Notes: generated from the letters alone by a model not told the origin. 37,845 nt of DNA from Sporomusa silvacetica DSM 10669 (GCF_002257705.1 NZ_LSLK01000050.1:1-37845); one strand, 5' to 3'. Counted from the first letter of the stretch, positions 1 through 8,977 are shown. Program-made: numbers and translations.

Positions 1-17
1 TAATTTAGGGTACCAGT

Positions 18-143
18 TCACGTAGCGAGTTTACGGATTTTAGGAATATCGCCCGGCTTTTCAGCTTTTGGAGGCTTGGGGCCTAGACCTTTTGTTACTT
101 TTGGGGCAATGCCAAAAGTAAAACCCCGCACCTTGTATTCCAT
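18..143 (-). other. ORF-like dispersed-repeat stretch, probably not a gene
   Basis: The first 297 bases hold no convincing gene. On the minus strand an open frame of 41 codons runs from an ATG at 143 to a TGA at 18, rich in Lys and Pro, with no ribosome binding site. It spans a perfect palindrome (95-121). From memory, the segment around the palindrome (TTTTGGCATTGCCCCAAAAG on the minus strand) resembles a repeat scattered through several Firmicutes genomes, so I read it as a repeat rather than a gene. That resemblance has not been checked. Confidence 0.3.
95..121. repeat. Perfect inverted repeat, 10-bp arms
   Basis: TTACTTTTGG at 95-104 and CCAAAAGTAA at 112-121 form a perfect 10-bp stem with a 7-base loop. 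There is no T-run on the plus strand, so it is not a classical terminator. It lies within the repeat-like stretch at the left edge. Confidence 0.6.
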
Positions 144-163
144 TGACTCAATGTAAGACAAAG

Positions 164-182
164 AACCGCGTTAGCGGTTTTT
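164..182 (+). terminator. Intrinsic terminator upstream of PBP2
   Basis: AACCGC (164-169), loop GTTA, GCGGTT (174-179), followed by a short T-run. It would end transcription of whatever lies to the left of the window, leaving the penicillin-binding protein gene to its own promoter, which I could not place with confidence between 183 and 283. Confidence 0.65.
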
Positions 183-297
183 CTTAATTTTCTTACAATA
201 GCCCGCCATGGCTAAGATTGGCGAAAGTTGTGTTTTCTTTATCTATTTATGGGATACTATGTAGTAAATTTGTCATTGAGGAAAAGGTGACAGCCAT

Positions 298-2109
298 ATG
301 TGGGAAAGAAACCGGCGCATTAGGATATTAGCCATGATTGTTATTGGTATAATCGGTGTACTTACTTTTCGATTAGTATGGATGCAACTGTTTCAGGGTG
401 CCCAATATAAGAAAATCGCGGACCAGAACCGTACCAGACAGATTAATGCGCTGGCACCGCGCGGCACAATGTATGACAGAAATGGTGCAGTCATTGTGAC
501 CAATAGACCAAGTTTTGCAGTATCTATTATTCCTAACGAATATAACAATTCACCAGAGAATACATTGTTACTAGCTGCTCTTACCGGAGTAGCTGCAGAG
601 GAGATTCGGCAATTGCTGCAGAGCAGTGTGGATTTTCCTTATACGCCGATACCTATTAAGCGGGATGCCGATGCGGCAACGATTGCAAAAGTCGAGGAGC
701 GTCAGTCTTATCTGCCAGGCGTAGTCATTGAGGCCATTCCTGTCAGACACTATGTGTATAATGAACTGGCGGCCCATGCGCTGGGCTTTATTGGTTATAT
801 TGATCAGCAAGAATATGCAGAGCGTAAAAGGCAAGGCTATCATCCAAATGATCTAATTGGTAAAGACGGCTTGGAGGGAGAATGGGAATCTATTCTGAGA
901 GGTAAAGACGGTGCCCGGCAGATTGAGGTCAATGCTGTAGGGGAAGATGTACAACCACTAGGTGATCGTCCAGCAATACCAGGGCAGAGTCTAGTGCTAA
1001 CCCTTGACGGCAACCTGCAGAAAGCAGCTGAAGAGGCACTGGCAGTGCAAGTGGCAGAAAGCCGGAAAATAGGTGCGCCAGCCAAAGGCGGGGCCGTTGT
1101 TGTGCTTGATGTCAAAACAGGCGGCGTATTAGTTATGGCTAGTAATCCCGCCTTTGACCCTAATCGGTTTGCCGGCGGCATTAGCAATAAGGATTGGAAC
1201 CAACTTATCACTAATCCAAACAATCCTCTCACTAACCGCACTATCCAAAACGCCTATCCACCTGCCTCGGTATTCAAAATTATTACAGCTGCGGCCGCTC
1301 TGGAGACGAATGCAACAACAACACAAGAGATATTTGATGATAAAGGGGTATATGTCCTAAGCGGCTGGAGTTTTTATGGCTGGAATACCAAGGGACTGGG
1401 GAAACTGAATATTGTCGATGGTTTGGCCTGGTCGAGTGATCCGGTATTTTATGAATTAGGCAACCGCCTGGGGGTGGATACGTTAGCCTCCTATGCACTG
1501 ACCTTTGGTTATGGACAAACCACAGGCGTTAAGCTTGCAGGTGAAGAAAAGGGGCTGGTTCCAACTACTGAGTGGAAGCAGGCTAATTACGCTGAAATCT
1601 GGTATCCGGGCGAAACTCTGATTGCTGCGATCGGTCAAGGCTATTACCTGGCAACCCCCTTGCAACAAGCCATGCTGGCCATGACAGTTGCCACTGGTGG
1701 TATTGTTTACAAGCCGATCCTTGTAGACAAAGTGCTGACAATAGAAGGAAATATTGCCCAAAAAATTGAGCCTGAGGTTATCAGGAACGTGTATCTCAGA
1801 CCTGAAGTGTGGGAGACTATTCGGCAGGGTATGCTTGCAGTTACAACTAAGGGTACAGGGGCTTCGGTTTTTAGCGGTTTCCCCAAAACGGTGGCCGGGA
1901 AATCTGGCTCAGCCGAAACCGGGCGCGGTACGACCCATTCCTGGTTTGTTTGTTATGCACCGGCAGAAAATCCTGAGATTGCTATGTCAGTCTTTATTGA
2001 AGATGGTGGCGAGGGCTCAATGGCAGCTGCGCCTGTCACTCGCCGCATATTGGAAGCTTATTTTGCTCTACCCGTCAAACCGCTGCCGCCGGCGACGAGA
2101 ACCGATTAA
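298..2109 (+). CDS. mrdA: Penicillin-binding protein 2 (class B transpeptidase)
   Basis: Class B peptidoglycan transpeptidase that cross-links cell wall during lateral growth; in rod-shaped cells it works with RodA and MreBCD. The 603-residue protein has a short basic cytoplasmic start, one membrane anchor at about residues 8-28, a PBP dimerisation domain at about 50-220 and a transpeptidase domain from about 260. The active-site triad is visible: S324-V-F-K327 (SxxK), S379-S-D381 (the SxN/SxD motif) and K535-S-G537 (KTG box, with Ser for Thr). The ATG at 298 is preceded by AAGGTGA with good spacing. Length and motif spacing fit PBP2/MrdA better than PBP3/FtsI or SpoVD, because there is no PASTA domain. 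mreBCD, often adjacent, would lie to the left outside the window if present. The subclass call is by motif and length only. Confidence 0.88.
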   Translation: MWERNRRIRILAMIVIGIIGVLTFRLVWMQLFQGAQYKKIADQNRTRQINALAPRGTMYDRNGAVIVTNRPSFAVSIIPNEYNNSPENTLLLAALTGVAAEEIRQLLQSSVDFPYTPIPIKRDADAATIAKVEERQSYLPGVVIEAIPVRHYVYNELAAHALGFIGYIDQQEYAERKRQGYHPNDLIGKDGLEGEWESILRGKDGARQIEVNAVGEDVQPLGDRPAIPGQSLVLTLDGNLQKAAEEALAVQVAESRKIGAPAKGGAVVVLDVKTGGVLVMASNPAFDPNRFAGGISNKDWNQLITNPNNPLTNRTIQNAYPPASVFKIITAAAALETNATTTQEIFDDKGVYVLSGWSFYGWNTKGLGKLNIVDGLAWSSDPVFYELGNRLGVDTLASYALTFGYGQTTGVKLAGEEKGLVPTTEWKQANYAEIWYPGETLIAAIGQGYYLATPLQQAMLAMTVATGGIVYKPILVDKVLTIEGNIAQKIEPEVIRNVYLRPEVWETIRQGMLAVTTKGTGASVFSGFPKTVAGKSGSAETGRGTTHSWFVCYAPAENPEIAMSVFIEDGGEGSMAAAPVTRRILEAYFALPVKPLPPATRTD

Positions 2110-2152
2110 AGTGAATATATTTATCCTAAACTATTGGTTCGATAAAGGAAAA

Positions 2153-2182
2153 TTACCTTTTGGCAGCGAATTATGGTAAAAT
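2153..2182 (+). promoter_or_regulatory. Candidate sigma-A promoter of the tetrapyrrole operon
   Basis: TTACCT (2153-2158), 18-base spacer, TAAAAT (2177-2182), with TG one base before the -10 (extended -10). It lies 30-odd bases before the first gene of the heme/siroheme cluster. No riboswitch-sized leader fits between it and the gene. Confidence 0.5.
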
Positions 2183-2218
2183 ATTTGTAGTTACTAGCTT
2201 GTCCAGGACGTGAAACAA

Positions 2219-2863
2219 ATGGAATTATACCCTATTAATCTCAAATTGACCGGACGACGGTGTGGTGTTATCGGCGGCGGTGCGGTAGCTGAGCGCAAAG
2301 TAATGGCACTTTTGGCGGCCGGTGCCGAGATAAGCGTATTTAGCCCGGCGCTGACACCAGGGCTTAGCGACTTGCAGGAAACTGGTCGCTTGGCATGGAT
2401 ACCGCGTACCTATCAGACCGGAGATTTACATAATTTTTTTTTGGTGTTCTGCGCCACGAATGAGCCGGAAATAAACCGTCAGGCAGCGGCAGAAGCCCAG
2501 GCAGCAGGAGCTTTGGTTACTATTGCCGATGCGCCTGATTTATCTGATTTTTATGTGCCAGCCCATGTTGCCCATGGGGATTTATTGCTTACGATTTCGA
2601 CCGGCGGTGGTAGTCCGGCCCTCTCAAGGCGGCTGCGGGAAGAGCTTGCCGCAAGGTACGGACCGGAATATGGCCATTATCTGACGCTGCTTGCCAAGCT
2701 TAGAGCAGAAATGAAGGAACGTTTGACAACAGCTAAGGATCGGGAAAAATTTTGGCGTGAAACCATTGATCAGGAGACGCTTGATTTGCTAAAACAAGGC
2801 AAGTTTAGCGAGGCAGAGGAGAGAATACGAAATGCAGCTTGTTGTATTGGGCCTGAATCATAG
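2219..2863 (+). CDS. sirC: Precorrin-2 dehydrogenase / sirohydrochlorin ferrochelatase (SirC/CysG N-domain family)
   Basis: NAD-dependent oxidation of precorrin-2 to sirohydrochlorin, the branch point to siroheme and, in anaerobes, corrinoids. About 214 residues, matching stand-alone SirC/YlnF proteins (no methyltransferase half). The N-terminal Rossmann fold has GVIGGGAVAERKV, the family's NAD-binding signature, and the middle carries IADAPDLSDFYVPA around the usual catalytic Asp, followed by TISTGGGSPALSRRLR. Two starts are possible: GTG at 2210 lies only 2 bases after the AGGA at 2204, while ATG at 2219 has 11 bases of spacing; I prefer 2219. The gene overlaps hemA by 32 bases, implying translational coupling. 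The missing methyltransferase activity is supplied by the cobA-hemD fusion three genes downstream. Whether it also inserts iron is not decidable from sequence. Confidence 0.88.
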   Translation: MELYPINLKLTGRRCGVIGGGAVAERKVMALLAAGAEISVFSPALTPGLSDLQETGRLAWIPRTYQTGDLHNFFLVFCATNEPEINRQAAAEAQAAGALVTIADAPDLSDFYVPAHVAHGDLLLTISTGGGSPALSRRLREELAARYGPEYGHYLTLLAKLRAEMKERLTTAKDREKFWRETIDQETLDLLKQGKFSEAEERIRNAACCIGPES

Positions 2864-4181
2864 AACGGCCCCGGTAGAAGTCCGGGAGTGTTTCTCTTTT
2901 TCAGAAGAACAAATCAAAGCAGCCTATAAGCGTATTTATGAATATGATGATATTCGGGAATGCGTTATTTTGTCTACCTGCAACCGGACTGAAATGTATG
3001 CGGTTGTAGAAGATGCCGATGATGCTTTGACGGTTATGCAGGATTTCCTTGACTATATGGCACCCAACGTGTTAGCTGAGACAAATTATGATTATCTATT
3101 TTATTTTCAGCAAGAGGAATGTATCAGGCATCTATTTAGAGTAAGTGCCAGCCTTGATTCACTGGTGCTGGGTGAGGGGCAGATTCTCAGTCAGGTAAAA
3201 TCAGCCTACGCCATTGCTCGGATCGCAGGGACCACTAAGACTGTCTTAAATACACTGTTTAACAGGGCTATTGCTGTCGGGAAAAGGGTGCGAACTACCA
3301 CCCGGATTGCCTATAATGCGGTCTCTGTCAGTTATGCCGCAGTGGAGCTAGCCAAGAAGGTACTGGGCGACTTATCCGCCTCCAATGTATTGGTGCTAGG
3401 TGCTGGCGAGATGAGCGAGTTGACGGCACGCCATTTGGTGGCCAACGGTGTTAAGACTGTGTTTGTTTCTAACCGTAACTTTAGCCGGGCCGAGGCTTTG
3501 GCAGACAAGTTCCGGGGTGTTGCAGTGCCTTTTGAGGATTTTTTGAAATGTGCGGTTGATGCTGATATTGTGATTACCTCCACAGGAGCACCGCACTATA
3601 TTATTCAGACCTGGGATGTGGCTCACCTGATGCCCAAACGGCAGGGACGCCCGATTTTCTTCATTGATATTGCCGTACCACGGGATATTGAGCCTGAGGT
3701 AGGAGCTATTGCGGGCGTTACTCTCTATAATATTGATGATTTAGAGGCTGTGGTTGAGTCCAATATGCGGGAACGGGAACAGGAAGCTGCAGAAGCTGAA
3801 AAACTGATTGATGAGGAAATGGCTGAGATTATTGACCGTTTTCGTTATTTGTCCTACCAGCCGATGCTGGCTCAGTTAACAGATAAAGCCGAACGTATTC
3901 GTCAGCGTGAAATAAAGCGGGCTTTGGCCAAGCTGCCGGAAGTTACACCGGAAGAACGGCGGATATTTGAAAATATGTCGAAGATGATTGTGAGAAAACT
4001 GCTCCGCGACCCCATTGTTCGGCTGAATGAAGCAGCCGGTACAGACAAGGAGTATTATTACAAAGATGCACTTCGTAAGATGTTTAAGCTTGATATTGGA
4101 TTGGAAATAAAGCGGGAAGATCAGCTGGGAGAGGAACGAGACAGTGAAACAAAAACTTGTCATCGGTACGCGCGGCAGTAA
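2832..4181 (+). CDS. hemA: Glutamyl-tRNA reductase
   Basis: First committed enzyme of the C5 tetrapyrrole pathway; reduces glutamyl-tRNA(Glu) to glutamate-1-semialdehyde with NADPH. The 449-residue protein has the catalytic motif LSTCNRTEMY with the nucleophile C50, the conserved H100, the LVLGEGQILSQVK signature at about 111-123, an NADPH-binding Rossmann motif VLVLGAGEMSEL at about 186-197, and a helical C-terminal dimerisation domain. The ATG at 2832 lies inside the end of sirC, preceded by AGAGGAGAG with 7-base spacing. The 3' end overlaps hemC by 38 bases. The overlapping arrangement ties the dehydrogenase, reductase and deaminase to one translated unit. No heme-regulatory tail is evident. 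Confidence 0.96.
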   Translation: MQLVVLGLNHRTAPVEVRECFSFSEEQIKAAYKRIYEYDDIRECVILSTCNRTEMYAVVEDADDALTVMQDFLDYMAPNVLAETNYDYLFYFQQEECIRHLFRVSASLDSLVLGEGQILSQVKSAYAIARIAGTTKTVLNTLFNRAIAVGKRVRTTTRIAYNAVSVSYAAVELAKKVLGDLSASNVLVLGAGEMSELTARHLVANGVKTVFVSNRNFSRAEALADKFRGVAVPFEDFLKCAVDADIVITSTGAPHYIIQTWDVAHLMPKRQGRPIFFIDIAVPRDIEPEVGAIAGVTLYNIDDLEAVVESNMREREQEAAEAEKLIDEEMAEIIDRFRYLSYQPMLAQLTDKAERIRQREIKRALAKLPEVTPEERRIFENMSKMIVRKLLRDPIVRLNEAAGTDKEYYYKDALRKMFKLDIGLEIKREDQLGEERDSETKTCHRYARQ

Positions 4182-5076
4182 GCTGGCTTTGTGGCAGGCT
4201 AATCATATAGCCGCTTGTTTACGGGAGCACTACCCCGATGTAGTGATTGAATTAAAAAACATGGTAACAACAGGAGATAAAATCCTGGATGTACCGCTGG
4301 CTAAAATTGGCGGCAAGGGTTTATTCACCAAGGAACTGGAAGTTGCCATGCTAAGCGGAGAAATTGATCTGGCTGTGCATAGCCTTAAAGATATGCCGAC
4401 CCAATTGCCAGAAGGTTTACTACTGGCAGCCGTGACTGAACGAGTTGATCCGGGGGATGCCTTAATCAGTCCGGAATATAAAACACTGGATAAGCTGCCG
4501 GTTAATGCCAAAGTCGGTACTTCCAGCCTGCGGCGCAAAGCTCAGTTATTGAATGTCCGCCCCGATCTTACCATTGTTGATTTGCGCGGAAACCTGGATA
4601 CTAGGTTAAAAAAACTGATAACAGAAAAACTGGATGCCATCTTGTTGGCAGTTGCCGGTCTGAGACGCTTGGGGTGGGCTGAACATATTACCCAGGTATT
4701 GCCGCAATCGACTTGTCTACCTGCCGTCGGGCAAGGGGCATTAGCCATTGAAGCAAGAGAAAATGACGCTGAGACACTGGCTATGCTGGCATTTCTAAAC
4801 CACGAGCCAACCCGCCAGGCCACACTGGCCGAGCGTACCTTTTTGGCTGAGGTGGAGGGCGGCTGTCAAGTACCTATTGGTGTTTATGCTCAGCTTGACC
4901 CAGGCGGTCAGCTTAGCCTTAACGCTGTTATTATGTCGCCTGATGGCAAAGAAGCTATTCGGGATACTATCGCTGGCAGTCCGGCAGCAGCAGCCACACT
5001 GGGACAAACACTGGCTGTACGTATGCTGGGTAATGGCGGACGTGAAATATTGGCAAAGTTATTTGAAAACCAGTAA
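4144..5076 (+). CDS. hemC: Hydroxymethylbilane synthase (porphobilinogen deaminase)
   Basis: Polymerises four porphobilinogen units into the linear tetrapyrrole hydroxymethylbilane in the cytoplasm. At 310 residues it is full length. Landmarks: IGTRGSKLALWQA at the N-terminus, the catalytic Asp D83 in LKDMPT, the substrate-binding GTSSLRRKAQL at about 125-135, and C241 in EGGCQVPIG, the attachment point of the dipyrromethane cofactor. It starts with GTG at 4144, inside the end of hemA, with GAGGAA 7 bases upstream. The next gene follows after a 24-base gap with its own strong ribosome binding site. Confidence 0.96.
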   Translation: MKQKLVIGTRGSKLALWQANHIAACLREHYPDVVIELKNMVTTGDKILDVPLAKIGGKGLFTKELEVAMLSGEIDLAVHSLKDMPTQLPEGLLLAAVTERVDPGDALISPEYKTLDKLPVNAKVGTSSLRRKAQLLNVRPDLTIVDLRGNLDTRLKKLITEKLDAILLAVAGLRRLGWAEHITQVLPQSTCLPAVGQGALAIEARENDAETLAMLAFLNHEPTRQATLAERTFLAEVEGGCQVPIGVYAQLDPGGQLSLNAVIMSPDGKEAIRDTIAGSPAAAATLGQTLAVRMLGNGGREILAKLFENQ

Positions 5077-5100
5077 TAGATGGGTTTAAGGGAGGATGCT

Positions 5101-6618
5101 ATGAAGCAGGGAATTGTCTACTTAGTTGGCGCCGGTCCTGGAGATTACGGACTGATTAGTCTGAAAGCAATAGAGTGCATTAAACAAGCCGATACTATCG
5201 TGTACGACCGGCTGGCTGATGATCGGTTGCTGGATCATGCCCGGTCCAATGTTGAACTTATTTATGTGGGAAAAGCCTCCAGCGATCATACTATGCGCCA
5301 GGAGGACATTAACCAGTTGCTGGTAGATAAAGCATTAGAAAATAAGGTGGTTGTTCGGCTAAAGGGCGGCGATCCGTTTGTCTTCGGTCGCGGTGGCGAA
5401 GAAGCAATAAAATTAGTAGAGTATGAGATCCCGTTTGAGATTGTTCCTGGAATTACTTCCGCGATATCTGTACCGGCCTATGCCGGTATTCCTGTAACCC
5501 ATCGGGGAATTGCAACTTCTTTTGCTGTTATTACCGGGCACGAGGACCCTACTAAGACAGAATCTACGATGAAATGGGACAAATTGGCTACCGCAGTGGA
5601 TACGCTGGTATTTCTCATGGGAGTGGAAAATTTACCCCATATTACAAGTAAGCTGATTGAACACGGACGTCCGGCTGATACGCCGGCTGCTGTCATTCGC
5701 TGGGGCACTAAACCGGAACAGGAAGTGCTGGTGACAACAGTTGGTCAGGCGGCTCAGGATGTTGTTGCCAGGGGCTTAAAGCCACCAGCTATTTTTATTG
5801 TTGGCCATGTCGTCTCATTACGCGAGCAACTGGCGTGGTTTGATAATAAACTGCTGTTTGGGAAAAAGGTACTGGTTACCCGGGCCCGTGAGCAGGCCAG
5901 TGTTCTGACAGATGGCCTGGCAAAACTAGGTGCTGACTGTATTGAGGCACCGGCTATTAAGATTGTGCCGCCTGAAAGCTACGGAGAGCTTGATGACGCC
6001 ATTACTCACCTTAAGGAATATCAATGGCTGATTTTTACCAGTGCTAACGGCGTAGAGTATTTCTTTGAGCGGATGGCTGCTGCCGGGCTGGATACGAGGG
6101 CTATTGCCGCCAAGGTGGCTGCCATTGGTTCGCAAACGGCTGGCAAGCTAAAAAGTTTTGGTATTACTGCCGATATTGTTCCTGCTGAGTTTAGGGCCGA
6201 AGGTATTGTTGAGGCATTAGCAGATTATATAAAACCTGGCATGAAAATACTGATTCCCCGCGCTTTGGTGGCGAGGGACGTTCTGCCGGCGAAACTGACA
6301 GAGTTAGGAGCTGATGTGAAGGTTGCGCCTGCCTATCGTACAGTTGCTGGTGATACCAACGGACAGGAGTTAGCCGCTAAACTGGGTCAAGGTGCCATTG
6401 AGCTGGTTACCTTTACAAGTTCGTCAACGGTGACTAATTTATTAGATTTGTTAGGGAAAAATGGAGCGCAGCTTGTTGCCAAAGCCAAGGTAGCCTGCAT
6501 TGGTCCTATTACTGCAGAGACCTGTATGGCTCATGGCATTAAGCCTGATGTCATTGCCGAAGAATATACCATTAAGGGTTTAATAGCAGCTATTACAGCA
6601 TTGTACGAGGGGGAATAA
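5101..6618 (+). CDS. cobA-hemD: Uroporphyrinogen-III C-methyltransferase / uroporphyrinogen-III synthase fusion
   Basis: A two-domain enzyme of 505 residues. Residues 1 to about 245 are an SAM-dependent uroporphyrinogen III methyltransferase (SUMT): GAGPGD near the N-terminus, VVVRLKGGDPFVFGRGGEE at about 83-101 and VPGITSAISVPAYAGIPVTHRG around 115-136. From about residue 254 a uroporphyrinogen-III synthase follows (GKKVLVTRAREQ at its start). The protein therefore closes the hydroxymethylbilane ring and then methylates the product to precorrin-2. An in-frame ATG at 5080 exists, but AAGGGAGG at 5088-5095 sits after it and exactly before the ATG at 5101, so 5101 is the start. Such fusions are common in Firmicutes and channel flux to siroheme and cobamides. 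Confidence 0.94.
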   Translation: MKQGIVYLVGAGPGDYGLISLKAIECIKQADTIVYDRLADDRLLDHARSNVELIYVGKASSDHTMRQEDINQLLVDKALENKVVVRLKGGDPFVFGRGGEEAIKLVEYEIPFEIVPGITSAISVPAYAGIPVTHRGIATSFAVITGHEDPTKTESTMKWDKLATAVDTLVFLMGVENLPHITSKLIEHGRPADTPAAVIRWGTKPEQEVLVTTVGQAAQDVVARGLKPPAIFIVGHVVSLREQLAWFDNKLLFGKKVLVTRAREQASVLTDGLAKLGADCIEAPAIKIVPPESYGELDDAITHLKEYQWLIFTSANGVEYFFERMAAAGLDTRAIAAKVAAIGSQTAGKLKSFGITADIVPAEFRAEGIVEALADYIKPGMKILIPRALVARDVLPAKLTELGADVKVAPAYRTVAGDTNGQELAAKLGQGAIELVTFTSSSTVTNLLDLLGKNGAQLVAKAKVACIGPITAETCMAHGIKPDVIAEEYTIKGLIAAITALYEGE

Positions 6619-6620
6619 CT

Positions 6621-7586
6621 ATGTCGATGATTTATCGCCCCCGGCGGCTGAGGGCTACCGGCGGTATTCGCAATATGGTGAGGGAGACGGTGTTAATGCC
6701 GGCCAACCTAGTCTATCCTTTGTTTGTTGTGCCTGGCACCAATGTTAAAAAAGAAATTTCTTCCTTGCCAGGAAATTTCCATTTGTCGTCTGACAAGGCC
6801 GTCGAACTGGCGCGGGAAACATATGACTTAGGCATCCCGGCGGTGCTGGTGTTTGGTTTGCCTGAGTACAAGGATGAGCGCGGCAGCAGTGCCTGGGACA
6901 TGAGCAGCCCGGTGCAGCAGGCTATTACCGCCATTAAGCAGGCAGTACCTGAACTGGTTATTATCAGTGATGTCTGTTTGTGCCAATACGCCAGCCATGG
7001 ACATTGCGGCCTTTTGCATGGTGATAAGGTGGATAATGATTCAACATTGCCACTGCTTGCCCAAGTGGCGCTTAGTCATGCTAAAGCCGGGGCTGATATG
7101 GTGGCTCCGGCCGATATGATGGACGGCAGGGTAGCGGCTATCCGGGCATTACTGGATGACTCGGGTTACAGTGATGTCAGTATTATGTCTTACGCAGCCA
7201 AGTATGCTTCTGCCTATTATGGGCCTTTCCGCGAGGCCGCTGATTCGGCACCGCAGTTTGGGGATCGCCGATCTTACCAGATGGATCCGGCCAATTCCCG
7301 CGAAGCGCTGCGAGAAGTAGCGCTTGATATTGAGGAAGGTGCGGACATTGTGATGGTTAAGCCTGCCTTGGCCTATCTGGATATTGTTCGCCAGGTTAAG
7401 GATGAGTTTTTACTGCCGGTGGCTGCGTACAATGTCAGCGGTGAGTATGCCATGGTTAAGGCCGCTGCCGCCCAGGGATGGATTGACGAACCGCGCATGG
7501 TTATCGAAACATTAACAAGTATGAAACGCGCTGGTGCTGATATTATTATTACCTATCATGCGCTTGATGCTGTAAAATGGCTATAA
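6621..7586 (+). CDS. hemB: Delta-aminolevulinic acid dehydratase (porphobilinogen synthase)
   Basis: Condenses two 5-aminolevulinate molecules to porphobilinogen. The 321-residue protein has both catalytic lysines (K194 in YAAKYASAYYGPF and the Schiff-base K247 in MVKPALAYLDI). A cysteine set C119/C121/C129 in DVCLCQYASHGHCG indicates a zinc-dependent enzyme rather than the magnesium-only type. The gene starts 3 bases after the cobA-hemD stop, with GAGGGGGA overlapping the end of that gene, so the two are translationally linked. Order in the cluster does not follow pathway order: hemB acts before hemC. Confidence 0.96.
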   Translation: MSMIYRPRRLRATGGIRNMVRETVLMPANLVYPLFVVPGTNVKKEISSLPGNFHLSSDKAVELARETYDLGIPAVLVFGLPEYKDERGSSAWDMSSPVQQAITAIKQAVPELVIISDVCLCQYASHGHCGLLHGDKVDNDSTLPLLAQVALSHAKAGADMVAPADMMDGRVAAIRALLDDSGYSDVSIMSYAAKYASAYYGPFREAADSAPQFGDRRSYQMDPANSREALREVALDIEEGADIVMVKPALAYLDIVRQVKDEFLLPVAAYNVSGEYAMVKAAAAQGWIDEPRMVIETLTSMKRAGADIIITYHALDAVKWL

Positions 7587-7609
7587 GAACCCGAAGGGAG
7601 ATTTCCAAT

Positions 7610-8923
7610 ATGACATTTACATTGAATAAAGCAGCAACTGCTTTTGCAGAAGCCAAACGATATATTCCTGGCGGTGTCAACAGTCCGGTTCGTTCGTTCC
7701 GGGGTGTTGGCGGTACGCCACCCTTTATTGCCAGAGCAAACGGTAGTCATATTTTTGATATTGATGGTAATGAGTATATTGATTATGTAGGTTCATGGGG
7801 TCCCATGATTTTGGGACATGCCCATCCGGAGGTGACAGCTGAGCTACGCGTTGCCTTGGAACGCGGCACCAGTTATGGCGCTCCTACACTCCTGGAGACC
7901 GAACTTGCTAGGTTGATTACGGAAGCCATTCCTTCCATGGATCTTGTCCGTTTTGTTAATTCAGGTACAGAGGCCACAATGAGCGTCCTGAGAGTGGCCA
8001 GAGCATATACCAAGCGGAATAAGATTGTCAAGTTCGCCGGTTGTTATCATGGTCATCATGATAGTCTGCTGGTTAAGGCCGGTTCAGGGGCAACTACCTT
8101 AGGTGTGCCTGACAGCCCTGGTGTACCGGAAGGTATTGCCAGTAATACGATAACGGTTGATTATAATGATGCTCAAGAATTAAGTAAGCTATTTGAACAA
8201 CAAGGGGAAGAAATTGCGGCAGTTATTATCGAACCAGTACCTGGCAATATGGGACTGGTATTGCCAAAACCTGAGTATCTGGACAAGGTACGTGCCATTA
8301 CCGAACAGTATGGTGCACTGCTGATTTTCGATGAAGTCATGTCTGGTTTCCGGGTAGCTTATGGGGGGGCGCAGGAAGTCTATAATATTACTCCCGATCT
8401 TACCTGTCTGGGTAAGGTAATTGGCGGTGGCCTGCCTGTGGGTGCCTATGGTGGACGGCGGGATATCATGGAACTGATTGCACCGGCCGGTCCGGTATAT
8501 CAAGCGGGTACACTAAGCGGTAACCCACTAGCGATGACGGCCGGACTTGCCACTTTGCAGTTAGTGACACAGGCTGCTGACTTCTACGAAAAAATCACAA
8601 CCAAAACAGCGGTGCTATGTGCTGGTATTGAGGCTAAAGCTAAGGAGTTTGGCTTTGGCTATCAATTTCACCAAGCGGGTTCGATGTTTGGTCTGTTTTT
8701 TAGTGAGCAGCCTGTTTACGACTATGCAAGTGCCAAACGTTCAGATACAACTGCGTTTAACATCTACTTTCACGCTATGCTGGAGCAAGGAATTTATTTT
8801 GCCCCCTCTCAGTTTGAGGCTTCATTTATGTCTGCTGCTCATACCCAAGAGGATATCAATGCGACAATTTACGCCAGTGGCAATGCCTTTAAAAAAGTGG
8901 CTGAATACGTCAGCAAACAATAA
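7610..8923 (+). CDS. hemL: Glutamate-1-semialdehyde 2,1-aminomutase
   Basis: PLP enzyme converting glutamate-1-semialdehyde, the product of HemA, into 5-aminolevulinate. The 437 residues from ATG 7610 match the family length. Visible motifs are the N-terminal IPGGVNSPVRSF, the PLP-phosphate region NSGTEATMSVLR (about 118-129), the HGHHDS loop, IFDEVMSGFR (about 239-248) and the Schiff-base lysine K269 in LGKVIGGGLPVGAYGGR. An in-frame ATG at 7577 would overlap hemB, but GAAGGGAG at 7593-7600 fits only the ATG at 7610. It is the last gene of the operon; a strong terminator follows within 10 bases. With hemA and hemB it completes the C5 route. Confidence 0.96.
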   Translation: MTFTLNKAATAFAEAKRYIPGGVNSPVRSFRGVGGTPPFIARANGSHIFDIDGNEYIDYVGSWGPMILGHAHPEVTAELRVALERGTSYGAPTLLETELARLITEAIPSMDLVRFVNSGTEATMSVLRVARAYTKRNKIVKFAGCYHGHHDSLLVKAGSGATTLGVPDSPGVPEGIASNTITVDYNDAQELSKLFEQQGEEIAAVIIEPVPGNMGLVLPKPEYLDKVRAITEQYGALLIFDEVMSGFRVAYGGAQEVYNITPDLTCLGKVIGGGLPVGAYGGRRDIMELIAPAGPVYQAGTLSGNPLAMTAGLATLQLVTQAADFYEKITTKTAVLCAGIEAKAKEFGFGYQFHQAGSMFGLFFSEQPVYDYASAKRSDTTAFNIYFHAMLEQGIYFAPSQFEASFMSAAHTQEDINATIYASGNAFKKVAEYVSKQ

Positions 8924-8931
8924 AATACAAG

Positions 8932-8977
8932 AAACAATCCCTGTGTATAATTTTTGCAGGGATTGTTTTGTTTTTTT
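8932..8977 (+). terminator. Strong intrinsic terminator of the tetrapyrrole operon
   Basis: AAACAATCCCTG (8932-8943) pairs perfectly with CAGGGATTGTTT (8957-8968), a 12-bp stem with a 13-base loop, followed by TTTTTTT at 8971-8977. Confidence 0.9.

Noticed and set aside
840..1241. 133-codon minus-strand open frame inside the PBP2 gene
   Set aside because: Antisense to a well-supported gene with all catalytic motifs, low-complexity Ser/Pro content and no start signal.
5080..5100. ATG 5080 as start of the cobA-hemD fusion
   Set aside because: The ribosome binding site AAGGGAGG lies after this ATG and before the ATG at 5101, and the family N-terminus begins at 5101.
7577..7609. ATG 7577 as start of hemL
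   Set aside because: It overlaps hemB, has no ribosome binding site, and the extra residues do not match the family.
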